Positions 57,701-64,000 of a stretch of 64,000 nucleotides of DNA are shown piece after piece (position 1 is the first letter of the stretch; every line of letters starts with the position of its first letter). The stretch lies in the NCBI GenBank assembly GCA_043808325.1, contig JAZDEY010000004.1:27357-91356 (forward strand), read 5' to 3'. The notes under the pieces are model-generated. The model was given only the letters and a program-made list of their open reading frames with translations. It did no database searches and was not told where the DNA came from. A program made the translations under genes and the position numbers. The DNA is from JAZDEY01 sp043808325 [NCBI: Candidatus Eiseniibacteriota bacterium]. GTDB taxonomy: Bacteria > Arandabacterota > Arandabacteria > Arandabacterales.

Positions 57701-59132
57701 TGCTACAGCCCGTCATATAGAAAGTCAAGGTGCTGGAGCGAGGCCAATCGGACCTGTACCATTGGTAGTAGCTGACGAAGCGAGTCACAAGCGTGGTCTG
57801 CTGGGTGGTGTCAGCCCCGGGCAGGTCGAACCGTGTGATCCTGCGGGTTCTGGTCCAAGTGTAGAGATCTATGTTGGCTGCCGGAGGAAATTGAACAAAG
57901 AAGGAATCCTGCTCGACGTGGATCTGATCCTGAAAGCGCGCGGGCCTCACGGGCGCCGCTGCCTCGCGCCACCCAGGGCGGGAGCTGATCCGAAGATGCT
58001 CGCCCTCACCCCACGACAACCAGTAGACGTTCTTGTCAAAGAAGTAGTCCTCATTGCCCTGGCGGCCGTACTCGTCGTAGAAATCCCTGGCGTAGAATTC
58101 GATCTCATCGCCCTCGGACAGAATGGCGTTGCCGTCGTTGTCCCTGATTGTGATTGCGCTCTCGGTCGCCGTCAGCGCATCCGGACTCCCGGTCTGGAAG
58201 ATGTCGCGATAGAGGAATACCCGGTCGATCGGGACCCCCTGCGGAAAGCCTAGCGCGGCCAGGGCTGCGAAGGAAAGCCGGTAGAGGCCGGTCTTGGCTA
58301 TGGTGAGCTTGACCCGCGCGTTGGTGACTTGAGCCCCCGGAGCCGTTGGTGTCCCCGCCTGCCGCTTGGCGGCTACGCGCCACGCCTTGCCCTGGTCATA
58401 ATTGAGTAAGGCGCTGCGGTAATTACCCTCCCATGGGTCGGCCGCAGGCACGTTGCCTCGCAAGAGGCCGCCGCCCTCAAAGGCGACCGTGATCGTGAAG
58501 GTCCGTGTAACTGAGACGCGCCCGCTTGCGGGTTCATACACGAAGGGGGCGACCATCAGCCTCACGACATCCTGGTGTCTCATCCGGCCCTTGTCGGTGA
58601 GCCATACCGTGCTCCGCGGGAAAGGCGCCTGCCCTCCGTAAATGGAGTCATTTTCAACGTAGACGTACTCGGGAAACTGGCTGTCTGCAGGCTGGTTACC
58701 TTTGAAGCCCGCAACGGGGACGATCCGCACCCTGTCAAGATAGGTCTGGTCTCGACGCTCGACCGCGACGATGCGCGCGTCCCCTCCCGGAGGAATCGCG
58801 AGCAACACGGGAATCGCCGGCAAGTCCGGTTGGCCCTCCCGCGCAAAGGGCGCGAGCCCCAGGGTCGCGATCCGCGCATAAGTCTTGCCGTTTGCCTCTA
58901 CGTCTTCGAGGGAATATGCGGGCAGTGTGACGCTGACCACAACTTGGTTCGGGCTCTGGGAAAGAATCGTCGGCGTAGGCCACGATCCGGCCGAGCCCGC
59001 ACCGGCCGGGACAGGCGCCGCTAACCCAACGGTCAAGATAAATGTCAAAATGCCTGCGGGCGCCACGATAGCGCGTATCGCCCTCGTGATGCCTCCGGCG
59101 CCGCTCGCTTTACCGTCTGCCATGCATCTCAT
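54714..59132 (-). CDS. Gingipain-type (C25) secreted cysteine peptidase, PorU-like, with FlgD-like C-terminus
   Basis: 1,472 residues. A signal peptide or anchor spans roughly residues 18-47. The N-terminal ~600 residues are beta-rich and PorU-like. The C25 catalytic domain follows: VDYLIVSHPDFVSELGPLVA, RRQSQGYTVFLATPDQVYDD, VLLVGDANQDRRG, then catalytic His in VNYQGHANVDRF (~916) and Cys in EGYGCWISDF (~958). Ig-like segments follow, and the last ~95 residues (FPNPFSSETYFYYTLSE ... NGTYIYKLV) are a FlgD/type-A sorting-like domain. C25 enzymes include gingipains and the type IX sortase PorU. It is co-directional and overlapping with murQ, an unusual neighbour. Confidence 0.9.
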   Translation of the reverse strand: MRCMADGKASGAGGITRAIRAIVAPAGILTFILTVGLAAPVPAGAGSAGSWPTPTILSQSPNQVVVSVTLPAYSLEDVEANGKTYARIATLGLAPFAREGQPDLPAIPVLLAIPPGGDARIVAVERRDQTYLDRVRIVPVAGFKGNQPADSQFPEYVYVENDSIYGGQAPFPRSTVWLTDKGRMRHQDVVRLMVAPFVYEPASGRVSVTRTFTITVAFEGGGLLRGNVPAADPWEGNYRSALLNYDQGKAWRVAAKRQAGTPTAPGAQVTNARVKLTIAKTGLYRLSFAALAALGFPQGVPIDRVFLYRDIFQTGSPDALTATESAITIRDNDGNAILSEGDEIEFYARDFYDEYGRQGNEDYFFDKNVYWLSWGEGEHLRISSRPGWREAAAPVRPARFQDQIHVEQDSFFVQFPPAANIDLYTWTRTRRITRFDLPGADTTQQTTLVTRFVSYYQWYRSDWPRSSTLTFYMTGCSRVQTQVGTGAASVPSVRTFTVEMDPGLLCESDNRFRFESSILDLNATPGNMLDWFEVLYQRKYMAHEDFLGFTNGGVTGEVEYEIGGFSSAAIRFFDITNPVDPVLVDLPPDKIVADGAGFKFTFRDSVSGAKQYVALTGSAVLAPAPGALSFKQPPAREISVDYLIVSHPDFVSELGPLVARRQSQGYTVFLATPDQVYDDFGNGMKSDEAIRRFIKQGFFGGEAQFVLLVGDANQDRRGVLRNPPPGFPQQNPSGIDYVPTHNLTLFESAKPNWNIRPSENWFVMLDQGEDVYPDLYLGRFPVGSASEARAMVDKILRFETYAGADPWKKRVLVVADDEYVYGDNDYPNTCNAGQMDFMTACEDVAVIAKNLSTVAVDTVKYYLKRCVKDDQPEKRCDQVGHTCCTSTDATRAFTRQNCTPQLLGLLTESALLVNYQGHANVDRFTHEDLILDFGNPPSGYTDIRGLRNLERPFIFEGYGCWISDFQMRTEGSVGVQDAIGEKLVLNPEGGACACFASGCSEGIITNRNFNPFVTRAMFSQLQGFDPQGQPIPARILMGEVVVTGLVRYGRSDYALRHILFGDPAMIVDMGPPSASATVDGLPVGPGYVFEGATFDTLEVIADIKDEEAIMTIALDVVEGGVPRPVPADSFSSVALTDLTFPRSRSYRTTYRHVPVLGDYILRFSGDDYSGKQFTFDIGVRTGSADFFKDQAALPKDGTLVFGQTLSAVLKRPFPFTQADIVARIGTRPAGEFEGYAVQQKDAEGKEWEVALRPRLDAGSHTFEVEVGGFVARRAFSYVPLKIDIFADGRTLYENDFTSPAGTLEIIVLTELGLSADDIRVELDQSPYPVTFQSDTSGTEWRGLLDLASAQLLPGAHALAVNVREVSTTRNFRISEELNLENVAVFPNPFSSETYFYYTLSEAAWEAKISIYTISGRKIFEADVGTHPGYNQYRWDGRDMTHDRVANGTYIYKLVIKGDGGEREFIERLVKLD

Positions 59133-59161
59133 AGCTCCTCCGAGATTTCATCTCATCGCCC

Positions 59162-62100
59162 TCACTGGCCGAGCAAGCCGGCAGCCTTCCGGGCGAAGTC
59201 GCCCCCGGAGTCCAGCTCGATCACCCGGCGTAAGAGGCTGCGCATATCGTCGGTCCGGCCCTGTGCCTGGCGGACCAGTGCCAGATGCCACATCGATTCG
59301 GCTCGCTTCGGCTCAAGCTCGAGAGCGCGCTCGGCCGCTCCAGCTGCCGCGGCCAGATCTCCCATCTTGAAATATACCCAACAAAGGGTGTCAAAGTAGT
59401 TGGCTTCTTTGGTATCGCGGGTTGTGAGCGTTGCCAGCTCCAACGCCAGATCAAGCCTCTCGCCCTTCACGGCATAGAGCCACGCAAGGTTATTGGCATT
59501 GTCAAGATCCCACGGGGCCAGTTTCAGCGCTTGTTCGTATGCCGCAATCGCACCGGTGGTATCAGCAAGCATCGACCTAGCGTCACCGAGCCTGAGAAGC
59601 CCCATGACGTTGAATTTATTGAGCCGCAGTGACGACTCAAGAGCATCGCGCGCTTTCACCGCCTCGCCCGTAGAGTAAAGAGCAACGCCCAGGCCGTCGT
59701 AGGCCATCCAGGTATCCGGGGTGATCGGGGCCGCCAGAGCTTTCTCGTATTGCGCCATGGCTGCAGCAAAATCTTCCTTGAGCAGCAGCGCGTCGCCCAG
59801 CTGGTAATGCGCTTCGACGTACTTGGAGACCACGTAAGGATCGTGAGGCGCAGCCGCAAAGGCGGCATCGTAGTCCCGCAGGCCCTGGCTGAAGTCGCCT
59901 TTGAGCCGGCTTATCGTGCCCAGCATCGTGAGCTTCCGGGCCTCGATCTGTTTCATCGCTTGCTCATTGGTCGCCGCATCCAGGCCCTTGAAATAGGTCG
60001 GCTTTATGCGCTCCCTGATATTGGTGAGATGTATGATATGGGTGGGCTCGAAGCCTCTCCGGCCCGAGTTGAATTCCATCAGCATGTTATCGTCAGTATG
60101 GAGCCGCGCCCTCTGGGCATAGCCCTTGAGGTCATCCGTCCCGAGGAGCAGGGCGCTCAGGAGATCGGTGGGCTCGTTGATTCCGACGCGCGCAAGGTCC
60201 GCGGCCACTTCCGGCGCCCGCATTCTTGCCAAGAATCCTCCGTCGATCGTGGCCGGCTCGAGTGTCCCCATCAGAATCAGGTCGGACTCATTCGCAAGCC
60301 ACATGGTGGCGTTGGGAAAGACCGAGACGAAGGTCTTGATACCGGAGCGCAATTCGGGGTCGCCCATGTGGTAGGTATGGAACCAGACCGACATCACGCC
60401 GCCGGGCTTGAGGTGCTCCCGAGCGAGCCGGAAGAACTCCAAGGTGAAAAGATCCCCGACGCCCGAGATCCAGACGTTGGTGGGCTCGGAGATTATGACA
60501 TCGTATTTCTTCCTGGTGAGCAGCAAGTGGTTCCGGCCGTCGCCAAGGATCAGGTTGACGCGCGGATCGGCAAGGCAATTGTAGGTATAGCCGGCGTAAA
60601 GGCGAGCCGCATCCACCACATTCTTAAGGAGCTCCACGCAATCAATGCGCCGGGCCGGGTGCCTCTCGGCCGATCCCAGACTCACGCCGCTGCCCAGGCC
60701 CACCACCAGCACCGTGTCGGGTTTGGGATGCATCAAGAGCGGCAGATGGGCTATCAGTTGCTGCGTGATCATATCGGCCCCGGTCGATGCATCCACCTTG
60801 CCGTCGATCTTCAAGGAGAGTACGGCCTGGTTGCGTTCCACCGAGACAGTCGCCCCCGGGCCCTCCTTGTAGAGCAGCATTTCCTTGAACTTGAGACCGT
60901 CGAGGAGACCCTGTTTAGTGCCGAACAGCTCCGCGTAGACATAGACCCCGCTGGTCATCAGTTTCTCGTTCCAACGAGGCGCGAAGAGGATCATGGCGAC
61001 CACGCCCACTGCAGCGGCCGCCGGGCCCACGAGGCGCCAGGTCCGGCTTAGGCGCTCCGAGACCACCGCGAGCAAGACCATACCCACCGCCACGTAGACC
61101 AGAGCGATCGCCAGCATGCCCCTTTCGACACCCAGAGTCTGGAGCAGCACGAAGCTGCCTATGAAGGAGCCGAAGATCGAGCCTATGGTATTGAAGGCGT
61201 AGGCCGTTCCGATGCGGCCGCCGACCTTCCCCAAATCGGTCGCGTAGATCCTTGCCACCAAGGGGAAGGTGCCGCCCATCAGGAAGGCCGGCACGATCAT
61301 GATCATGGCCGAGAGCAGAAACTCGATGGCAATCGAGGTCCGCCAAGCCCCACCGACCGCCTTATAGAGGTCCATGTAGAGCGTGGGAAGGCGGCTAAAG
61401 GCTATGGTGCTCGCGAACACGGCGAAGCCGATCGCGAGGACAAGGAGTGCCAGAGCCCTACCCGGCCGCCGCGTGCGTTGGCCTATCCGCGCGAATACGG
61501 CGCTTCCCAGGGCGAGCCCGAACAGGAAGACCGTGAGCATGATGCTGAAGGCGTAGACGGTGGTACCGACCACCAGGGCGAGCACACGGGTCCAGACAAC
61601 CTCGGCAGCGAGGGCCGCAAGCCCCGTAAACAGAAACGCAAGGAGCACCACGAGTTCGTATCTCCTGCTCCGAGGGCTTCGTGGCGCTGCGGGCGAGGGC
61701 GCCCCTTCAGCCGCGGCGGGCGGCGCGGGCTCGGCAGCCTGGGCCTTGGCAGCGGCCTTGACGGCCTGGCGCGAAAGCGCATAGGCCAGGGCGAAGATCG
61801 CAAGGTTGACGGCAACAGCGACCAGGGTTGTGCTTCTCATACCGAGACGCGGCAAGAGCAAAAAGCCGGTCGCGAAGGTGCCGCCGACGGCACCGAAGGT
61901 ATTTATCGAATAGAGCCAGCCCACCCTCAGCGTAAGGTTGGAGAGAGTCCCCGTCACAAAACGGCTTAAGACGGGGAGAGTCCCGCCCATCAAGGTGGCC
62001 GGGATGAGCAGCATCGTAAACGAGAGCAGGAACCGGATCAGGCTCAGGGAGTAGAGCTTCCCCTCGAGACCCGCGTACAGACTCCGGTAGAACGGGTTCA

Positions 62101-62389
62101 GCCCGGCCAGGAGAAACGGGAAGACCAGCGCAAAGATGCCGATCCCCAATTCCAGGCATCCATAGATCAGAAGGGGTTTACCCTTGCGGTCAATCAACCT
62201 GCCGAAGAGATAACTCCCCAGCGCGAAGCCGGCCATATAGGCCGCGAGCACCGTGCTCACGGCAAACGACGTCCCGCCGAAGGTGCGGACCAGCATCCTG
62301 GTCCAGATAACTTCGTAAGCAAGGCCGGTTGCGCCCGAAAAGAGGAAGAGCGCAAATACCGGAAGAATCTGCGGCCGATGGGTCTTCAT
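59162..62389 (-). CDS. Fused membrane transporter-like, spermidine-synthase-like and TPR protein
   Basis: About 1,075 residues from the ATG at 62389. The first ~500 residues have about 14 helices in two homologous halves (GATGLAYEVIWTRMLVRTFG and GLAALAAEVVWTRVLALVVG open them). A spermidine-synthase-like Rossmann domain follows (VLVVGLGSGVSLG near 560; DVIISEPTNVWISGVGDLFT). The last ~270 residues are TPR repeats (ALLLKEDFAAAMAQYEKALA, AIAAYEQALKLAPWDLDNAN, AAAGAAERALELEPKRAESM). This fusion is widespread in environmental bacteria without a proven substrate. It heads the C25-murQ-ABC-anmK run, with a promoter directly upstream and no Shine-Dalgarno. Confidence 0.88.
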   Translation of the reverse strand: MKTHRPQILPVFALFLFSGATGLAYEVIWTRMLVRTFGGTSFAVSTVLAAYMAGFALGSYLFGRLIDRKGKPLLIYGCLELGIGIFALVFPFLLAGLNPFYRSLYAGLEGKLYSLSLIRFLLSFTMLLIPATLMGGTLPVLSRFVTGTLSNLTLRVGWLYSINTFGAVGGTFATGFLLLPRLGMRSTTLVAVAVNLAIFALAYALSRQAVKAAAKAQAAEPAPPAAAEGAPSPAAPRSPRSRRYELVVLLAFLFTGLAALAAEVVWTRVLALVVGTTVYAFSIMLTVFLFGLALGSAVFARIGQRTRRPGRALALLVLAIGFAVFASTIAFSRLPTLYMDLYKAVGGAWRTSIAIEFLLSAMIMIVPAFLMGGTFPLVARIYATDLGKVGGRIGTAYAFNTIGSIFGSFIGSFVLLQTLGVERGMLAIALVYVAVGMVLLAVVSERLSRTWRLVGPAAAAVGVVAMILFAPRWNEKLMTSGVYVYAELFGTKQGLLDGLKFKEMLLYKEGPGATVSVERNQAVLSLKIDGKVDASTGADMITQQLIAHLPLLMHPKPDTVLVVGLGSGVSLGSAERHPARRIDCVELLKNVVDAARLYAGYTYNCLADPRVNLILGDGRNHLLLTRKKYDVIISEPTNVWISGVGDLFTLEFFRLAREHLKPGGVMSVWFHTYHMGDPELRSGIKTFVSVFPNATMWLANESDLILMGTLEPATIDGGFLARMRAPEVAADLARVGINEPTDLLSALLLGTDDLKGYAQRARLHTDDNMLMEFNSGRRGFEPTHIIHLTNIRERIKPTYFKGLDAATNEQAMKQIEARKLTMLGTISRLKGDFSQGLRDYDAAFAAAPHDPYVVSKYVEAHYQLGDALLLKEDFAAAMAQYEKALAAPITPDTWMAYDGLGVALYSTGEAVKARDALESSLRLNKFNVMGLLRLGDARSMLADTTGAIAAYEQALKLAPWDLDNANNLAWLYAVKGERLDLALELATLTTRDTKEANYFDTLCWVYFKMGDLAAAAGAAERALELEPKRAESMWHLALVRQAQGRTDDMRSLLRRVIELDSGGDFARKAAGLLGQ

Positions 62390-62396
62390 ACAAGTC

Positions 62397-62426
62397 AAGA
62401 TATCAAGCGGCGCAGAGTGTTGTCAA
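62397..62426 (-). promoter_or_regulatory. Putative promoter of the transporter/C25/murQ/ABC/anmK run
   Basis: Perfect TTGACA (62421-62426), 18-base spacer, TATCTT (62397-62402) on the minus strand. The expected start point coincides with the ATG at 62389, so the first gene may be translated from a leaderless message. Confidence 0.5.
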
Positions 62427-62519
62427 TACCTAGCGTCGCCTGCGAGAATGGGCCCGGCAGCAGCAGATGTACGCAAGGCGACGGGTCAGGGGGCGAGCAA
62501 TACACGATGAGGCCGGAAC

Positions 62520-62548
62520 AAAAAAAGCGGGTGGTTTGCACCACCCGC
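62520..62548 (-). terminator. Intrinsic terminator of the first secreted paralogue
   Basis: On the minus strand GCGGGTGG, six-base loop, CCACCCGC (62527-62548) followed by seven Ts. The same stem recurs at 63400-63428 behind the second paralogue. Confidence 0.92.
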
Positions 62549-62567
62549 CTTGTCTCTCGAAACCAGA

Positions 62568-63176
62568 TTACTTGAAGATGCTCTTGATCTGGCCCCAGGT
62601 GCTCGGCTCGTTAGCCGACGGCCGACACGGATCGTCGCCGGCAAGCCCACCGACTCCACCCGAGCTGATAAGCATCGGGAAGTCCTGGTACGGACCTGTC
62701 ACAAAATCGCAATCAACCACGTCGATCTGGTTGGTTGCAGGGTTCGGAACCGGGGTCACGTAGCCCGGGCCCGTGGCTGCCAACCAAGCGGCGCCAGTGG
62801 CAAGGCCCCAGTCGTACTGGCAAGTCGTCCATGCAATCGCGGTGCCGTCACCGGAATAGACAATACTGCCCACTGCAATGTCGCCCTTGCAGCGAATCCA
62901 GCTGCCGCTACCCCACTCGATCGGCCACGTCAGACCGAACTCGTGGGTGGCGTACGAAGCGAGGTCATAGAACACCGGCATGGCATCTACGTCACCGGTG
63001 GGTACCCAGGTCTCATTGATGCCTTCGCAGGCCGTGAACGCAGGATACAACTTGGTGCATGAAGTCGGATGCGCCTTGAGGTGGATCGCGATCTTGCAGT
63101 CAAGGTTCTGCCCTGCGAAAGCCGTTGCACTCAAGATGAACGTTAGAGCAACCGCTAACACTAGAACCTTCTTCAT
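62568..63176 (-). CDS. Secreted protein of unknown function, paralogue 1
   Basis: 202 residues from an ATG preceded by AAGGAGA. A clear signal peptide covers residues 1-21 (KKVLVLAVALTFILSATAFA). The mature protein (~180 residues) has six cysteines, probably disulfide-bonded, aromatic strand-like segments (EFGLTWPIEWGSGSWIRCKG, GDGTAIAWTTCQYDWGLATG) and a glycine-rich stretch SSGGVGGLAGDDPC. It ends PSTWGQIKSIFK. I do not recognise the family. A near-identical gene follows upstream at 63448-64000, so the pair arose by recent tandem duplication. It has its own promoter and terminator, typical of a highly expressed secreted product. Confidence 0.85.
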   Translation of the reverse strand: MKKVLVLAVALTFILSATAFAGQNLDCKIAIHLKAHPTSCTKLYPAFTACEGINETWVPTGDVDAMPVFYDLASYATHEFGLTWPIEWGSGSWIRCKGDIAVGSIVYSGDGTAIAWTTCQYDWGLATGAAWLAATGPGYVTPVPNPATNQIDVVDCDFVTGPYQDFPMLISSGGVGGLAGDDPCRPSANEPSTWGQIKSIFK

Positions 63177-63342
63177 CGCCGTATCTCCTTTCCAGAATCA
63201 AGCCTCTGGTTGTAGGAACCCTAAAACGCCTACCTTGAACCAGATTCACTCGTCGAAGGAAGCTCTCACTACCTCACTCGTACTTCCTCTTTGCCAACAA
63301 TCCTTGGAAGCACCACCTCCTTCAGTATCCCTTACACCGTAA

Positions 63343-63371
63343 AGCCTATTACATCCGGGTGAAGAGGTCAA
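63343..63371 (-). promoter_or_regulatory. Putative promoter of secreted paralogue 1
   Basis: TTGACC (63366-63371), 17-base spacer, TAGGCT (63343-63348) on the minus strand. It lies just after the terminator of paralogue 2 and gives a leader of about 160 bases, in which I see no recognised element. Confidence 0.5.
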
Positions 63372-63399
63372 CATCATTTTGATCCGGGTCTGGGGCAAC

Positions 63400-63428
63400 A
63401 AAAAAAGCGGGTGGCTTTCACCACCCGC
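63400..63428 (-). terminator. Intrinsic terminator of the second secreted paralogue
   Basis: GCGGGTGG, six-base loop, CCACCCGC (63407-63428) followed by seven Ts on the minus strand. The stem and flanks match the terminator at 62520-62548. Confidence 0.92.
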
Positions 63429-63447
63429 CTTGTCTCTCGAAACCAGA

Positions 63448-64000
63448 TTACTTAAAGATGCTCTTGATCTGGCCCCAGGTGCTCGGCTCAACCGCCGTCG
63501 GAGGAGTCCGGCACGGATCGTCGCCGGCAAGCCCACCGACTCCACCCGAGCTGATAAGGATCGGGAAGTCCTGGTACGGACCTGTCACAAAATCGCAATC
63601 AACCACGTCGATCTGCATGGTCGCAGGGTTCGCAACCGGGGTCACATAGCCCGGGCCCGTAGCCGTCAACCAAGCAGCGCCAGTGGCAAGGCCCCAACCA
63701 AACTGGCAGACCGTCCATGCAATCGCAGTGCCTTCACCGGGAAGGAGGATGGTGCCAACCGCAATGTCGCCCTTGCAGCGAATCCAGCTGGTGCTTCCCC
63801 ACTCCGCCGGCCACGTCAGACCGAACTCGTGTACGGTGTACGAAGCGAGGTCATAGAACACCGGCATCGCGTCGAAGTCACCGATCGGCAACCAGGTCTC
63901 ATTGATCATGTTGCAATCGGTAAACGCGGGATAAAGCTTGGTGCATGAAGTCGGATGCGCCTTAAGGTGGATCGCGATCTTGCAGCCAAGGTTCTGTCCT
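63448..64000 (-). CDS. Secreted protein of unknown function, paralogue 2 (5' end off the window)
   Basis: About 183 residues are visible; the signal peptide lies beyond the right edge. The frame at the edge reads GQNLGCKIAIHLKAHPTSCT, matching the mature start of paralogue 1. The two proteins share nearly the whole length, including the cysteines, SSGGVGGLAGDDPC and the final PSTWGQIKSIFK. The differences are scattered, and one short insertion (RTPPTAVEP versus RPSANEP) lies before the tail. An internal ATG at 63909 is not the true start. Confidence 0.88.
   Translation of the reverse strand, partial: GQNLGCKIAIHLKAHPTSCTKLYPAFTDCNMINETWLPIGDFDAMPVFYDLASYTVHEFGLTWPAEWGSTSWIRCKGDIAVGTILLPGEGTAIAWTVCQFGWGLATGAAWLTATGPGYVTPVANPATMQIDVVDCDFVTGPYQDFPILISSGGVGGLAGDDPCRTPPTAVEPSTWGQIKSIFK

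Overview
This window reads as chromosomal DNA from a GC-rich, didermal bacterium. The best fit is one of the poorly cultivated lineages of the Fibrobacteres-Chlorobi-Bacteroidetes (FCB) neighbourhood, such as the Eisenbacteria, Zixibacteria or Krumholzibacteria types. The reasons are a PorV/PorQ-family outer-membrane protein beside a giant Ig-like secreted protein, a gingipain-type (C25) peptidase with a FlgD-like C-terminal domain, an OmpA protein with thrombospondin type-3 repeats, a tripartite RND pump, several lipoproteins, and frequent GTG/TTG starts. I did not place the 16S gene phylogenetically, so the phylum is an inference. I see no insertion sequence, prophage or CRISPR array.

Layout. 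1-4.6 kb (minus): MacB-type ABC exporter (permease cut by the left edge), a small zinc-peptidase-like ORF, an M29-like aminopeptidase, a frameshifted remnant and a yellow/MRJP-type lipoprotein. 4.7-9.2 kb (plus): metallophosphoesterase, a TMTC-like membrane glycosyltransferase with TPRs, a 5S rRNA fragment, and a SatD-like regulator plus DUF3307 pair with operator-like repeats. 9.4-11.2 kb: a pRiA4b ORF-3-like protein divergent from a 57-residue gene. 11.3-17.1 kb (minus): a complete rRNA operon (16S, tRNA-Ile, tRNA-Ala, 23S, 5S) with its promoter, then tyrS. 18.6-20.7 kb: class A PBP. 20.7-26.8 kb (minus): a nucleoside/deoxynucleoside operon (alr, tudor-like protein, deoB, cdd, rpiB-like, deoC, pdp). 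27-28.3 kb: mazG and a Nudix hydrolase. 28.4-40 kb: PorV-like protein and a 3,554-residue Ig-like protein. 40.7-43.5 kb: DUF1844 protein, thioredoxin-like lipoprotein, OmpA. 43.5-49.4 kb: RND efflux operon with a small PII-like protein, and tRNA-Asp. 49.5-62.4 kb (minus): a seven-gene run of transporter/spermidine-synthase-like protein, C25 peptidase, murQ, sugar-ABC binding protein, two permeases and anmK. 62.5-64 kb: two tandem paralogous secreted proteins, the second cut by the right edge.

How the genes work together. Pdp, DeoB, Cdd and DeoC form a route from deoxynucleosides to acetaldehyde and glyceraldehyde-3-phosphate. DeoC and the RpiB-like protein both carry N-terminal amphipathic-helix extensions of the kind that target enzymes to bacterial microcompartments. 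This is the enzyme pair of the sugar-phosphate-utilising compartment type, but no shell gene lies in the window. AnmK and MurQ bracket a family-1 sugar-binding protein and two permeases, which points to ABC-type uptake and recycling of muramic acid sugars without a local ATPase. These two loci, the SatD/DUF3307 operator array and the 5S fragment are the most interesting parts.
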